A stretch of DNA of 64,000 nt, from contig OX123190.2 in the NCBI GenBank assembly GCA_944739405.2, positions 65,367,805 through 65,431,804 on the forward strand. Direction: 5' to 3'. How positions within the stretch are numbered: the first letter of the stretch is position 1; every line of letters starts with the position of its first letter. Under the pieces are notes generated by a model. It was not told the DNA's origin. It saw only the letters and a program-made list of their open reading frames with translations, and made no database searches. Shown here one piece after another: positions 33,651-44,155 of the stretch. This DNA comes from Euclidia mi (lineage: Eukaryota; Arthropoda; Insecta; Lepidoptera; Erebidae). The position numbers and the translations under genes are program-made.

Positions 33651-35023
33651 TTCAAAACACAATAAGACAATATTCGTTACCGCTTGTGTGCGGATTGCGT
33701 AGCGCCATATTAGCGCTGTCATCATTATTGTTCACCGTGGCGGCATCTTAGCGCTCCAGGCGCTCTGACAAGCTAATGAATTTTAAATATAGGTACATAA
33801 AATTATTCCATTTTATGTTATTACTCTTTCAAAAATTGAAATCTGTGGCAGCGATGTATTGTGAGAATAATTTATATAATTATATTATGCATAATCGATA
33901 ATATATAAGTAACATAGTTAGTCATAAAAGACTCTTATGAAAATAATTTGTGTAAATATGTTACATGTTTCATAATCACTTGGCCATGGATGAATTTCTA
34001 TTTTATTACGACGCTTTCTTGTACAAATCCTTCGTAGAACTTCATTTCTCTAATTGTCCATATTTTATTCTTCTAATTATATATATAAAGCACAGAAACA
34101 ATAACACATTAAACGCAACAAGAGTATAAACTTAGGTCCTAATTATATGTGCCCATAGTTACATGAAAAGCCTATTTGATTCAAAGTATTCAGTCTATAA
34201 CATAAAACATGAAATTACGAACTCAAATCGGCGTATTATAATAACAAACAGGTTTACGTAAAATTTCGTGCAGCGGAGATGCAAGCGACATGACCTATCT
34301 CTCACAGGGCTCATAGCCGAATAATGAGGTCTGGGCGGGGCGTAAACTAGCAACTGACACTCAGTACACCGCTTATGCTAATAAGGTTTAAATTGCTGAA
34401 GCGTTTGATATTGATGGGATCTACCGAGCGTCAAAATCATAGACGTTTGGCAGATTTTATTTAATTTTACAAAATGTACACGTATAATATGAAAATAAAT
34501 AGGGTAATTCTTTAGTTCATTAGATTTCCTACAATATTATCAAAAAAAATATGACAGCTTACGATCAAAATATTGCAAACAGTGAGACGAAAGATTATTT
34601 TCTGCCTCGATTTTGTGATTTTTTTACCGTGATTCTATTTTACGTACATGAAAAATTCTTTCAAAAGTCTTTTGTTCAGACTTTTGACTTTAAGCTCTAA
34701 TTTTTGCTAGTTTGTAACATGTACCGTTATGGCTAGATGCGCGACGAAAAATTAGGTGTTTCACGGCTTCTGAGGTATAACAGCGCCTTGACTGGTTCGT
34801 AAACGTAGGCGCACGGGCGGGCCGGGCGCCGTTCGTAATCGTTCGGTTGTACTCGACTTCTCGGGACCCCGACACTGTATCTAATAACACAACCTGTGTG
34901 TTTGTCAGGTTGCGTGTTGACATAAAATTTATGTAAGTATGGAATAAAATTATATAAAACTAAAAACTTTCGAACAAGGTTAAATTAATTTTAAATTAGG
35001 GTTCCGTATTACAAATTATTTTT
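33651..35023. other. Stretch without an assigned gene
   Basis: A GC-richer patch at 34260-34400 and a 77-codon minus-strand frame at 34690-34923 (includes NGARPARAPTFTNQSRR) are the only notable parts. Neither has a recognised family or splice borders. Confidence 0.35.
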
Positions 35024-35066
35024 ATTTTTACAAAGATATATATATTATATATATCTTTGTAAAAAT
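35024..35066. repeat. Perfect 21-bp palindrome
   Basis: ATTTTTACAAAGATATATAT and one more base, a single central T, then the exact complement. It lies just after AGGGTTCCGTATTACAAATT, which resembles the head of the GGGTTCCGT repeat, so it may be the folded end of a truncated copy. Confidence 0.8.
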
Positions 35067-35412
35067 TTTTGACGAAGTTTGATGAACCTATAATAAAAAT
35101 CAGTTCCACTACAAACTCTTTGCTAGGCGTGTTGACTTCTCCACTTGGTCGAGATTGTGATCAACTTGGAACTCATAGAGGAGCAGTGAGAGATTCTTAC
35201 CTAGGTTCCCTAGGTAAAAATCTCTCACTGCTGGACCTTCTTACTAAAAGTACCGTGACGTGCCGTGAAATGTCGCAGCAGTCCAGTGAAGGATAATAAT
35301 ATATTAAATATACTTGCAGTAAAAAAAACGAGACTCACACGCTGATAAGTATCATTGGTAATCCTGAAGCTGGTTTGCATATGCGTCTTGGGAGAAACGA
35401 TCCCCAGCCTTA

Positions 35413-36125
35413 TTCTTGCTCCCCCTCGTGGGATCTCCACCTTGTCGTGGTGGGGGGCTGAGTAACCGTGGGTTTGTGGTACACCTACGGTGAAGCAAAG
35501 CGGGCTCCCGGAAGGGGATGCTCCACGTGGGCTTGGGTGAGGCCTGCGTAGGATGCGTCCCAAGGTGCGGGTGCGGGGGACAGTTCTGTCTGTCCCTCGC
35601 AGTCGGGTGCGGTCGCGGGAGGAGAGGCGTGTCGGTGTTGCGTTGCCACGCGCCCTATCTCCCGCGACCAAATGGGGACGCACCATTTGTTGCGTCGCGG
35701 TGGGGTCGCAGAGGAAGAGGAGATGCGGTGTTGCGTTGCCGTCCTCCTTATCCTCTACGGCCGCTGGGTGTTTTTGCGGTGGAGCCCAACACCTTCATCC
35801 GCCGCCAAAGCGGTTTTGTTCGGGGCCCGAAAGACCATCTGGCGCGCCAATACCCGTCGAGGGGTAGCGATAAATGCTTCGGCGATACCCGACCCTCCGA
35901 CACACGGGTACATGAGGAACACGGGTTGGTTTTAAGTCAGCAAGAGTCTGACAGTCTCCTTCGCCTTTCCCCCAGGGCGGAGGGACTCCATGAGGATTTT
36001 CCAGTCCGATACAAAAAAAAAGCCACACCTGCTGGTTGCAGGGAAGGGTACCTTGTGTCACATCGCCACGTGATCATGCTTGTTGACTTCCATTCATCGT
36101 TGTCAGCCACCAGACTAAGTGATTA
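35413..36125 (+). mobile_element. GC-rich LINE-derived element, copy 1
   Basis: Starts near CCCCTCGTGGGATCTCCACC and has GGATGCGTCCCAAGGTGCGG, TGTCGGTGTTGCGTTGCCAC and GCAGAGGAAGAGGAGATGCG, all in the same order as the complement of 51049-51605. It diverges after ~35820, with TTTTAAGTCAGCAAGAGTCT and TTTCCCCCAGGGCGGAG. Such GC-rich blocks resemble untranslated regions of R1-type LINEs in Lepidoptera (from memory). Long frames over it (202, 153, 104 codons) overlap on both strands and are composition artefacts. Confidence 0.6.
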
Positions 36126-36394
36126 AGTAATAATTATACTTTGAAGATGTTAATGAGGTATAATAATCTTCCACCATACGAGTTGATTTCGCTAGTCAAA
36201 ATACCTACATTGTAGGTTTATAATATATCAACCACTACACATCAGGCAGAAGCATAACGTATCTACTAAACAATGGCACATTGTTCCGACTCCATTATGG
36301 AGTGAAGTTGTTAGATACCGTACTAACAATCTCCCAGTTAATGGCAAGCTCGCAAACATTCGCCATCTTGATTTTTATATAGACGTTATTCAGA
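36126..36394. other. Non-coding spacer
   Basis: AT-rich spacer between the GC-rich element and an H1 copy. Nothing recognised. Confidence 0.4.
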
Positions 36395-36600
36395 TCTTAA
36401 TATATATCATCCTTGCGTTACTGACTGACTGACAGACACGCTACAGCCGAAACTATTGGGCGCAGGAAGCTGAAATTTGGCACGTATGTTCCTTGGGGAC
36501 CGTAGGGGAGCACTAAGAAGGGATTTCCCGAAATTCCCACGGGAGCAGCCAAAACGGGTAAATTTAAAATAATGCAAGCGTAGCTGCGGGCGTCCTCTAG
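36395..36600 (+). mobile_element. Helitron-like short element, family H1
   Basis: TCTTAATATATATCATCCTT to GCGGGCGTCCTCTAG, then T. It contains the GACTGACTGACAGAC run and CCACGGGAGCAGCCAAAACG. Inserted in A/T-rich DNA. Confidence 0.8.
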
Positions 36601-36861
36601 TATGATTATAAAATTAAAATTTTAGATTTAGATTAGATTAAGATTATTCTTTGTTGTACACCTTACGACATTTTTCATTATGATGCTAAGGATATACAAA
36701 AACAAATAGAATGTACATAATTATGGCGCAAATATATATCGCTATAAGCGATCTCTTCCAGGCAAGCTTAGTTAAAACTATTAAGCTTATTATTTTCCAA
36801 GTGACTACTAACTTAAAAGATAAACGAATTTAAACTTTCGCGATTATTATACAAAATACAA

Positions 36862-37012
36862 AGTTATATAGCGGGTGTTACTACCGCCCGTCCCGCCGCG
36901 ACCACGGCTGAAACAAGTCAGCCGAAACGTTGGCAAAAACCGAGGTATTTATGCCTTAAATATATTATTTACCGCAAGTAATACTCGCTATATAATTTTG
37001 CATAACTTAAAA
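36862..37012 (+). repeat. Penelope-like terminal fragment
   Basis: Contains CGCGACCACGGCTGAAACAA, then GTCAGCCGAAACGTTGG. The 6-bp stem GGCTGA/TCAGCC stands immediately before GAAACGTTGG. Imperfect inverted arms flank it (AGTTATATAGCGGGTGTTAC and GTAATACTCGCTATATAA). The same plan appears at 10027-10403 and in the Penelope-like element at 48442. Confidence 0.6.
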
Positions 37013-37076
37013 GATGATTAAATGTTTGCAACTAATAAAATAACTTGCTAGCGATTAAATATTTTCGCGACTATTA

Positions 37077-37283
37077 TCTTAATATATAAAATCCTTGCGT
37101 TACTGACTGACTGACAGACAAGCTACAGCCAAAACTATAGGGCGTAAGAAGCTGAAATGTGGAATGTATGTTCCTCGGAGACTCTAGGGGTGCACTAAGA
37201 AGGGATTTTCCGAAATTCCCACGGGATCGGCCAAAACGGGTAAATTTAAAAAAAATGCAGGCGTAGCTGCTGGCGTCCTCTAG
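37077..37283 (+). mobile_element. Helitron-like short element, family H1
   Basis: TCTTAATATATAAAATCCTT, GCGTTACTGACTGACTGACA, CACGGGATCGGCCAAAACGG, end GGCGTCCTCTAG then T. Only ~480 bases from another H1 copy in the same orientation. Confidence 0.8.
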
Positions 37284-37476
37284 TATTTAATAAGATTCAA
37301 ATTCATTCACCCTTAGGTGTTATAAAAACTAAAAACTAGCAGCTGCGTTTAGGTAGCGAATAAACTATACAAGTCAATTCAAATATTAGCCGAGGAGCTA
37401 TAAATAATGACTTGGCGACTAATAATGATAGTAGTAGGTTATGTTAGGATTTTTTGTGATCATGTAGCCAAAATTA

Positions 37477-37499
37477 GGAGCCCTGCGAAGCAGGGCTCC
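37477..37499. repeat. 10-bp hairpin (GGAGCCCTGC)
   Basis: GGAGCCCTGC, loop GAA, GCAGGGCTCC. It recurs in shorter form at ~31509. It marks the end of a dispersed repeat whose limits I cannot set. Confidence 0.6.
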
Positions 37500-37858
37500 G
37501 TCAACTTGGCTTAAAAGACTGAAGCGTCTTATTTACTTAAACAAAACACTTCATTTAAGATATTTTATTTAGCTAAATATTGAAATTTGTATTATTTATG
37601 AATACCCATTTTCTATTTTTTATTCATCATCAAGTTTCCGCTTAGGTACTTATTCAGTTCCCAAAAAAAAATAACTGCTAGTTTAAATTAAAACAAAGCT
37701 TACTGTATGCTATATTCTACTTATTACGATACTCCTTATTAGCTGCCAACCCATTATATATATTACTCTAATTATTCTTGAAACTTGTATTTGTTTTACT
37801 TAGATGCTGCATTAAATACATGCCAAAATATTTTAATGACAAGTAAATCGCTGGAATT

Positions 37859-37895
37859 CTGCAAGTGCCGTTACGGACCGTAACGGCACTTGCAG
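37859..37895. repeat. Perfect 18-bp GC-rich palindrome
   Basis: CTGCAAGTGCCGTTACGG, central A, then the exact complement. A weaker pair (CTATCGAATAATACAC and GTGTATTTGATAG) follows at ~38122-38173. Possibly two ends of one palindromic element. Confidence 0.85.
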
Positions 37896-38437
37896 GTGCC
37901 TGCATAATGTGCCATGACCTCTAGGCCTATTGCGTATAACGATTAAATAAATTAAATTTGCCAATGCGGGTAATGTATTTATACATTTTCTGCACGCTCA
38001 TCTACATTTTATTTATTTTATAATTTATGTATCATACATTCTTAAAGCTTATTTTAACGATTCCCTGTTCTTTACACTAAGTACCACGTTTTAAAACCAA
38101 AATACAACAGCCATAAATTCCGCTATCGAATAATACACAGCACTCACGGCGGTGTATTTGATAGCTTATGGGGATTTCAAAGGACGTGGTTGTTTGTTCC
38201 GATAAATCGACATTGTACGGGTATATACAACCAGCTAAACTGGTTTGTAAGCTAACTTATATTTATGTTAGGGGTCTGTGGAGCAAACAAAGATGAAATA
38301 CGTTTTCTTTGCACTGAGAATTCCAAAGTACCGACAGTTCCGAACAAAACAAAAAAGGATTCTCATAGATGGCGCTGCAGGACATCACTCATCCTCCAGA
38401 TGACAATTCTCAAGCAAAAACATCAGGGCAAATAGAA

Positions 38438-38545
38438 AGTCATCATCCTCCTAGCGTTATCCTAGTTAGAACCCAGGGTCCGCTTTCTATTCCACAAAGT
38501 GACTGGCTGTCTGACCTCTGTAACCCAAAGGGATTGCTATATTAT
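38438..38545 (-). repeat. SINE family S2, truncated
   Basis: TCATCCTCCTAGCGTTATCC, GGGTCCGCTTTCTA, AGTGACTGGCTGTCTGACCT and CCAAAGGGAT match the same phrases at 46748-46880 and 60837-60955. The tRNA-like head is missing. The sequence at 38380-38440 (GACATCACTCATCCTCCAGA; CATCAGGGCAAATAGAAAG) resembles the Penelope-like end at ~60650-60725. Confidence 0.6.
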
Positions 38546-38568
38546 CAAGGCAAATAGAAAGTATTTCA

Positions 38569-38694
38569 CCTTTATCTGTATATTATATAAAATTCTGTTT
38601 ATTATATAAAATTTTTAGGTATTTCCCAAAATTCCGAAATCGGATCGGGCAGAAACAGTAAAATTAAAAAATATGAGCTTCAGGCATCCTCTAG
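38569..38694 (+). repeat. Helitron-like family H1, truncated copy
   Basis: TATTTCCCAAAATTCCGAAA, CGGGCAGAAACAGTAAAATT, end CAGGCATCCTCTAG then T. The 5' GACTGACTGAC part is absent. Confidence 0.6.
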
Positions 38695-39559
38695 TTATAA
38701 AATAATTACTTTGAATAATAAACAAATATAATCTTAAGCTTAATCAGATATTTTTGTTGCATGGAACGTTATTAAAAGAAATGTAGACTTTACTATAAAA
38801 AAACTAATCTTGTGAGAATTTCTAGACATCGTCACTTCGTGCTCGATAGATCGTTTTTAAGGCACTGATATTTTGAAGCGAAGAAAATGATATGCATATG
38901 TATCTAACTGAGCTTGCAACACTTTGAGAAGAAATGAGCTTTATATAATAGCTACATGCTGCGAAGTGTACGTTGCAATTTCAAGCCATTTACGTAAGGT
39001 ACTTTGAGTAACAAGGATGAAAATGATGCCCTCAAAGATCTTTGTCTTCAAAAGGATAGACAAACTACGTGTTTCTTGTCGTAAAGACGTGACTACAAAA
39101 AATAATGCAACTTTCTACTCACAGAAAATACTCTTTCGGAAATAATGCAGTCTTTGTTTTATTTTAGTTAGTAATGTATTTTAGTGCTGCAATTCAACAC
39201 GCATTTTATTCCAGTAACTGCTATGATGTTTTTATTCAAATAATAACAATTTGTAAAATACTACTTTCGCACCCGTGTCATTTCATTTCATCTCAAGACT
39301 GTTGAGATACTAGCTATTCTTGCATAGAATACAACGACTCGTTTAAATTTTAATTGTTATAAGATAACCATCATCCATTCCATAGTAATAACAGCATCAG
39401 GAAAACATTGGTCACAAAATGCAGCTCTTATACAATATCTGCGTCATAGATTGTTGCTATTAAGGCCATAACAAAGTCGTTTTTTTACATAACTCGCGCT
39501 TATATTAACGATGATGGATTAAAATGGTTGCCGATTCGTCAGCGACGAAATTTGCGTAC
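38695..39559. other. Non-coding stretch
   Basis: AT-rich. Nothing recognised. Confidence 0.4.
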
Positions 39560-39915
39560 GTTGACTACTTTAAACTCCTTTCTCCACTCCCCTAATAGTC
39601 CGTCATATCTGGTACCATACTTTCAATATCTTTGTTACTACTAATAACCTTCTTCTTCTCTATCCATCTCACACTTCTAGTCTAGTACATTCTGCTTTTA
39701 ATATCGAATCCATCCTTCTGTGGAATGCACTCCCTCCCGAAGTTGGGATGTCAACTAATCGTGCCACGTTCAAATTTAGAGTCCGCCAGCTGTTTTATAG
39801 TGAATTGTCGGAAGCTTCTTCTATTTATTTAAATATTTATTTTTGTTTGTATACATTCATAATTATGTATTTATGTATATATATACATATATTAATACAT
39901 TTATACATAAATATG

Positions 39916-39996
<81 letters not shown>

Positions 39997-40205
39997 ATTT
40001 TTTGCGTATGTATGGATCTTGTATGTATTTATAGTAAGTATTATATCGGGTCTTTTTTTTTATTTTACTCTCTTTGTGTAAGTACACACCTGCCATGACC
40101 ATCTCTGCATCACAAAGGTTGACTGGGAGAAAATGCCTATAGGCATTAAGACCACCTTGTGCAATGTATTTAGCAGGAAGTTTAAATAAATAAATAAATT
40201 TCATA
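39560..40205 (+). pseudogene. LINE C-terminal and 3' end, split by microsatellite
   Basis: Codons near 39575 read HSPNSPSYLVPYFQYL and, in another frame from ~39670, NIESILLWNALPPEVG and ATFKFRVRQLFYSEL. The W-N-x-LPPxV and F+xRxR pattern is the usual last part of non-LTR polyproteins. The 3' untranslated part (GGGAGAAAATGCCTATAGGC; tail AAATAAATAAATAAATT) lies at 40125-40203, beyond a long AT microsatellite that has expanded inside the element. Confidence 0.6.
39919..39992. repeat. (AT)n microsatellite, ~37 units
   Basis: Uninterrupted AT dinucleotides for ~74 bases, flanked by imperfect TATGTA-type repeats on both sides. Length in the assembly may be inexact. Confidence 0.95.
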
Positions 40206-40700
40206 TTACTTTAAATCATTACTAACGTAAAAATGTCAGTCTCTGGATAATTATTTGGTAGGCTGGGTAGTGTTAATTTGATCTCAGTGATCGCGCTTTG
40301 TGCGGTCGAGAGCTTCAGATCTGGGCGCGGTCCTTCCCGCTCGGGAGCTTGCCATTTGCGTGGATTGATACCTGGACTGAGTTCAATCTAGAACAAATAT
40401 TTACATTGAGTTTATCAGGCAAGAAAAACCATTAGTATTAGACTATTTGATTGCTGACTCTTCTTTTTAGCCCTATATAATTTTAATAGGTAGTAAAATA
40501 TTACCAAGATCGTTTCATGCACCGCAAACACTCTCGGCGTCTCTTTTCTCTATGTTTTTTTTTTCTACGGAAGACGATGACAGTCAAATTTGCCTTACAC
40601 TTGAATTCTGCTAGAATAGCTTCAAATTTTCTTCGTCCTTGTTTCTAACTTTTTAAATTATCAATTCGTGGACAATAGTGTGGGTTACATATTGAATAAC
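40206..40700. other. Non-coding stretch
   Basis: A GC-richer patch at 40285-40400 (GATCGCGCTTTGTGCGGTCG) is unassigned. Confidence 0.35.
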
Positions 40701-41084
40701 TTAGCATAAGTCATTATTTGTTACATTTAAACATGTAACTGTTTTTTGGTCCCTTAATAAGTATTTTTTTTTAACTTTTCTTTACTAAATTTAGCATCAT
40801 AATTAAAAGTTATTTGGCATAATTACCTGCGTGAATGATACAACGGCAGAACCGGTGGATCTAGCACAAATCTCAGTGGTACCACCAGACACCTTTAGCA
40901 TAAGTCATTATTTGTTACATTTAAACATGTAACTGTTTTTTTTGTCCCTTAATAAGTATTTTTTTTTACTTTTCTTTACTAAATATAGCATCATAATTAA
41001 AAGTTATTTGGCATAATTACCTGCGTGAATGATACAACGGCAGAACCGGTGGATCTAGCACAAATCTCAGTGGTACCACCAGAC
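40701..41084. repeat. Recent 194-bp tandem duplication
   Basis: 40701-40894 and 40895-41084 both start TTAGCATAAGTCATTATTTG and end CAGTGGTACCACCAGAC. They differ only at a few sites and T-run lengths. On the minus strand the unit carries the 3' part of the candidate exon 41021-41209 with its splice donor. Confidence 0.95.
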
Positions 41085-41209
41085 TTCCATCTGCGCCACC
41101 ACCACGTCGCATACCACGCGAGTAGAGGGCTAAGTCAACAATAAAACGATCAATCATAAGCTGATCTCTTACACAGATGGAGTATTGAATTGAGTGATGA
41201 GCGTCTAAT
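41021..41209 (-). CDS. Candidate internal host exon
   Basis: The minus strand is open for ~62 codons: DAHHSIQYSICVRDQL, MIDRFIVDLALYSRG, GGGADGSLVVPLRF and DPPVLPLYHSR. It is bounded by a strong donor ACGCAG|GTAATTATG and an acceptor-like ATATTAG at the upper end. It ends two bases into a codon. Hydrophobic and charged residues alternate as in a folded protein. I do not recognise it. A partial second copy of its last ~64 bases and donor lies 194 bases downstream. Confidence 0.5.
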
Positions 41210-41399
41210 CTAATATAATGTACCTATCAAATTAGTTTATTCTGTATCAGTCTCGATGATATCTTAGAACGGGTCAGTTATCTAAAGATAAAATAAGTCA
41301 ATGTCAGTGACTAGTTTACGTGTCGTAGGTTGAGGAATGGGTTTCTCGTTGCTTTGCTCTGATAAACTATTTCGCAGAACTGACTGAAGGAACGAGATA

Positions 41400-41530
41400 G
41401 ATAGCATCATCAGCCCCTTACAGTCCACTGCTGGACTAGGCCTCTCCTTTGAAAGGAGGAATTGGCCTACTATACCACGCTGGCCATACGGGTTGGTATA
41501 GGGTTTCTTTCAAGTTTTCCTTCTCTTACA
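41400..41530 (-). repeat. SINE/RTE-type tail, minus strand
   Basis: Complement of GCATCATCAGCCCCTTACAG and CTGCTGGACTAGGCCTCTCC, that is GGAGAGGCCTAGTCCAGCAG then GGGGCTGATGATGC, matching the tail at 14240-14290. The body probably extends to ~41650, but its boundary is unclear. Confidence 0.6.
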
Positions 41531-42879
41531 GTGCTGTTCTCTGCACAGTATGCTCCCTCTGTCGGCTGTTTTGACACCCATGGGATGATATGGGGTGGTA
41601 ACATTTCGTATTCTTAATCCGTCACCACACGGAAGAGCTGTGCAATGTTGCTCACTTCCTACAACACAAACGAAAAGATGGTATCAAAACATGATCTAGT
41701 TAGGCAATTTAGTTCACGTACAAGTAGATAAAAGCTCTATAATATGATTCTTGAAAATATTTATCTATCTCCATAACATAACAATAAACTCTATTTTATG
41801 AGTTTTGCTTGAAAACTTTTAAACTGTAAAATAATACTCAATTGCAAAGTTCTTGCAGTACGACAACATATCTTTCAAAATAAGGTATCATCAGACCATA
41901 ATTATGATCTGAATCGATTAAAATTATCTTGCCCAAAATTTCTAAAATCTTAAATTTTCTCATCTTTTAAAATGACGTTGCTGTAGCTATAAGCCTGTCC
42001 TGCTGTCTGGAAGAACGCGAGGATCATCCGCTCTTTCATCAAATAGCCTAATCTGCATACTACCGAAAGAAACACCGAGCTCCCCCGCTGTTTTCTTTGG
42101 TAATATCTACAACCCTCATGCTAAAGTCAGTGTACCTTGTAGGCATAGATTTATATGTACTAACGCTTGTAGGTCATTTTCATGCAATGGGAACGAGATA
42201 ATATAAAACAAAAAACGTATTCCCTGGAAAATGACTGGTAATTATCTACTAGCAAAATTGATAGTGTAGAACTTAACATAACGCAGAGTTATTTCATTTG
42301 TGTAATTATTCGTTTTTTTTTCCTTTTATTATAGTGTTGTAACACTTTTGTTTTAGTTTACGTGTTTAATATGCTGGTTGACTTTCGTGAGTCATTTATC
42401 CGCAGGTTGCGGTTGAAAATCAGTATTTGACATAATTTTATGTCAGACGTATACTGAACCGTGACCTATTTTTGCCATATTCAATGTGTTTGTATTTTTA
42501 CTCTGTTGTGTATAATTATGTATATCTTTGATCCGTTCTTTGTACTTGTAGTGTATGTATGTACCTATGGCAAAAATAAAACCTCATTTCATTTCATTTT
42601 CATTTTATCTTATACCCAGAAACTGCGACAGTATTTACTCATGTTCAACTGCTTTCCCAGAAAACCACTATAATTTGCGTAGCAAGAAAATATGTGCAAA
42701 TTAAATCCAACAGAAAACACCGAACTACTAAGGTACCTACAGAACATTCGTTGGAAAACTAAACTAACAGTTGGCTACAACTGAACAATTTGAGGCAAAT
42801 GTTTAGGATGTGTATTGTTTAGGATTGAAAATGGATTGTATACTGGTATTACTGGTATATAATAATTATTTCGTTATCT
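41531..42879. other. Stretch without a recognised gene
   Basis: AT-rich. The 70-codon frame at 42461-42673 is hydrophobic and low-complexity, with no motif. ATTTCATTTCATTTTCATTT at ~42587 is a short simple repeat. Confidence 0.4.
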
Positions 42880-43140
42880 GCCTCGTTGGTCTCGCGGCAT
42901 AAATGTGCGCGTGGGATTGTGAGGTCTCGGGTTCGATTCCCGGGTCGGGCAAAGTGTTATTGTATAGAAAATTCTCAGTAGCAGCACAGAGTCTGGTAAT
43001 GTGCCCGGTACGGCAATAGGCTCGCCCCCTATTACGTGGGACCTTCAAAATTCATGGCGAATTGTGGGTGTAATATTATACCTCTGCCTACCCTTTCGGG
43101 GATACAGGCGTGAGACTATAAATAAGTAAATAAATAAATT
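42880..43140 (+). mobile_element. tRNA-derived SINE (family S1)
   Basis: Head CTGCCTCGTTGGTCTCGCGG, B box GGGTTCGATTCCCGG, body CAGTAGCAGCACAGAGTCTG and CTCGCCCCCTATTACGTGGG, tail CTACCCTTTCGGGGATACAG, then AAATAAGTAAATAAATAAAT. It abuts the start of the LINE below with no spacer. Confidence 0.85.
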
Positions 43141-43292
43141 TCGTTATCCTTGGTTGGCAACCTGTCTAGGAGAAGGAAAACTCCGAAATTAAACCAAACG
43201 TTCGGGGAGATGGGCCTCGTTAGCCTTGGTTGGCAACCTGTATAGGAGAAGGAAAACTCCGAAATTAAACCAACTTTCAGGGAGCATACCCG
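43141..43292 (+). repeat. Two 76-bp tandem units at LINE 5' end
   Basis: TCGTTATCCTTGGTTGGCAA at 43141 and TCGTTAGCCTTGGTTGGCAA at 43217 begin two near-identical units. Each also contains GGAGAAGGAAAACTCCGAAA. Tandem promoter units are common at LINE 5' ends, and this suggests the copy is not 5'-truncated. Confidence 0.85.
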
Positions 43293-43478
43293 ACACAAAA
43301 CCCCGATCTAAGGTGTAAACCGACCCGTGCCGAGAGATTCGTTGCCAGAGGGTAAGCTGGTCGCAAACGGAGGGTGCCTGTGTTGGTGATCACAGGGCAC
43401 ACGTGATATTCCGCCTTACCCCCGTAAAGGGCTCGATGGGGATGGACATTTAAAAACCCTAATTCTCGTGGGAACGCA

Positions 43479-44155
43479 ATGGGAACAATTAATAATATTT
43501 CCTCACACGGCGGCGACGCGGTTCGCAACCCATCACGTCTCGTTTCCCGCGAGGGTGAAAAGCGGCCTACGGAGAGCAGGTTTGCAACATTGAATGTTAG
43601 AGGAGGAATGAACGGCAAATTGGATGAAGTATGTCAGATGATGGATGATAGAAAGATTGATGTTCTTTGTGTGAATAAAACAAAAAGAAAAGGGTGTGAA
43701 ACCACCAAGCATGGCGCATATACGGCGTATTGGTCTGGGGTAGATAAGCCTGTAAGGGAGTTGGTGTAATACTGTCTGCGCGAATGAATGAGTGTGTATA
43801 AGAGTTTGAATGTGTAAATGCTAGGCTACTGTGGATGAGAATGAAAGTAGGACTTACTCGTCTCTTTATTGTGGGGGTGTACGCCCCGGTCAATATAGTT
43901 ACGGGTATGTCACAACATGAGCAAGACGAAAGGCAGGAGTTTTGGGAGAGTTTAAGAGAGATTTTGAGGAACTGCAAGGATAATGAAAGATTGATCTTGT
44001 TAGGGGATTTCAATGGATGGGTGGGAATAAAGCGAGATGGATTTGAAAGGGTGTTAGGTGCATTTGGTGATGAGAGTGTGAACGAAAATGGAAAAGTACT
44101 GCTTGAGATTTGTTTGGAGTGGAGCCTTTGTGTGACAAACACCATGTTTGCGTAG
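43479..44155 (+). pseudogene. LINE L endonuclease domain
   Basis: AP-type endonuclease that nicks target DNA. It begins MGTINNISSHGGD. Motifs are FATLNVRGGMNGKLDEV (N-V-RG motif), IDVLCVNKTKRKG (the usual glutamate of the NET/QET motif is lysine here, so catalysis would fail), then, after a stop and frameshift near 43770, LFIVGVYAPVN and RLILLGDFNGWVG (GDFN motif). The expected final SDH motif is not found, because the domain ends in a stop at 44153 and the frame changes. Confidence 0.85.

Noticed and set aside
35225..36126. Overlapping long frames (up to 202 codons) on both strands
   Set aside because: The region is GC-rich, so stops are rare in all frames; the same sequence at 51049-51605 is frame-shifted without bias, so it is untranslated element sequence.
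39843..40204. ORFs encoding runs of alternating Ile-Tyr
   Set aside because: Direct translation of the (AT)n microsatellite.
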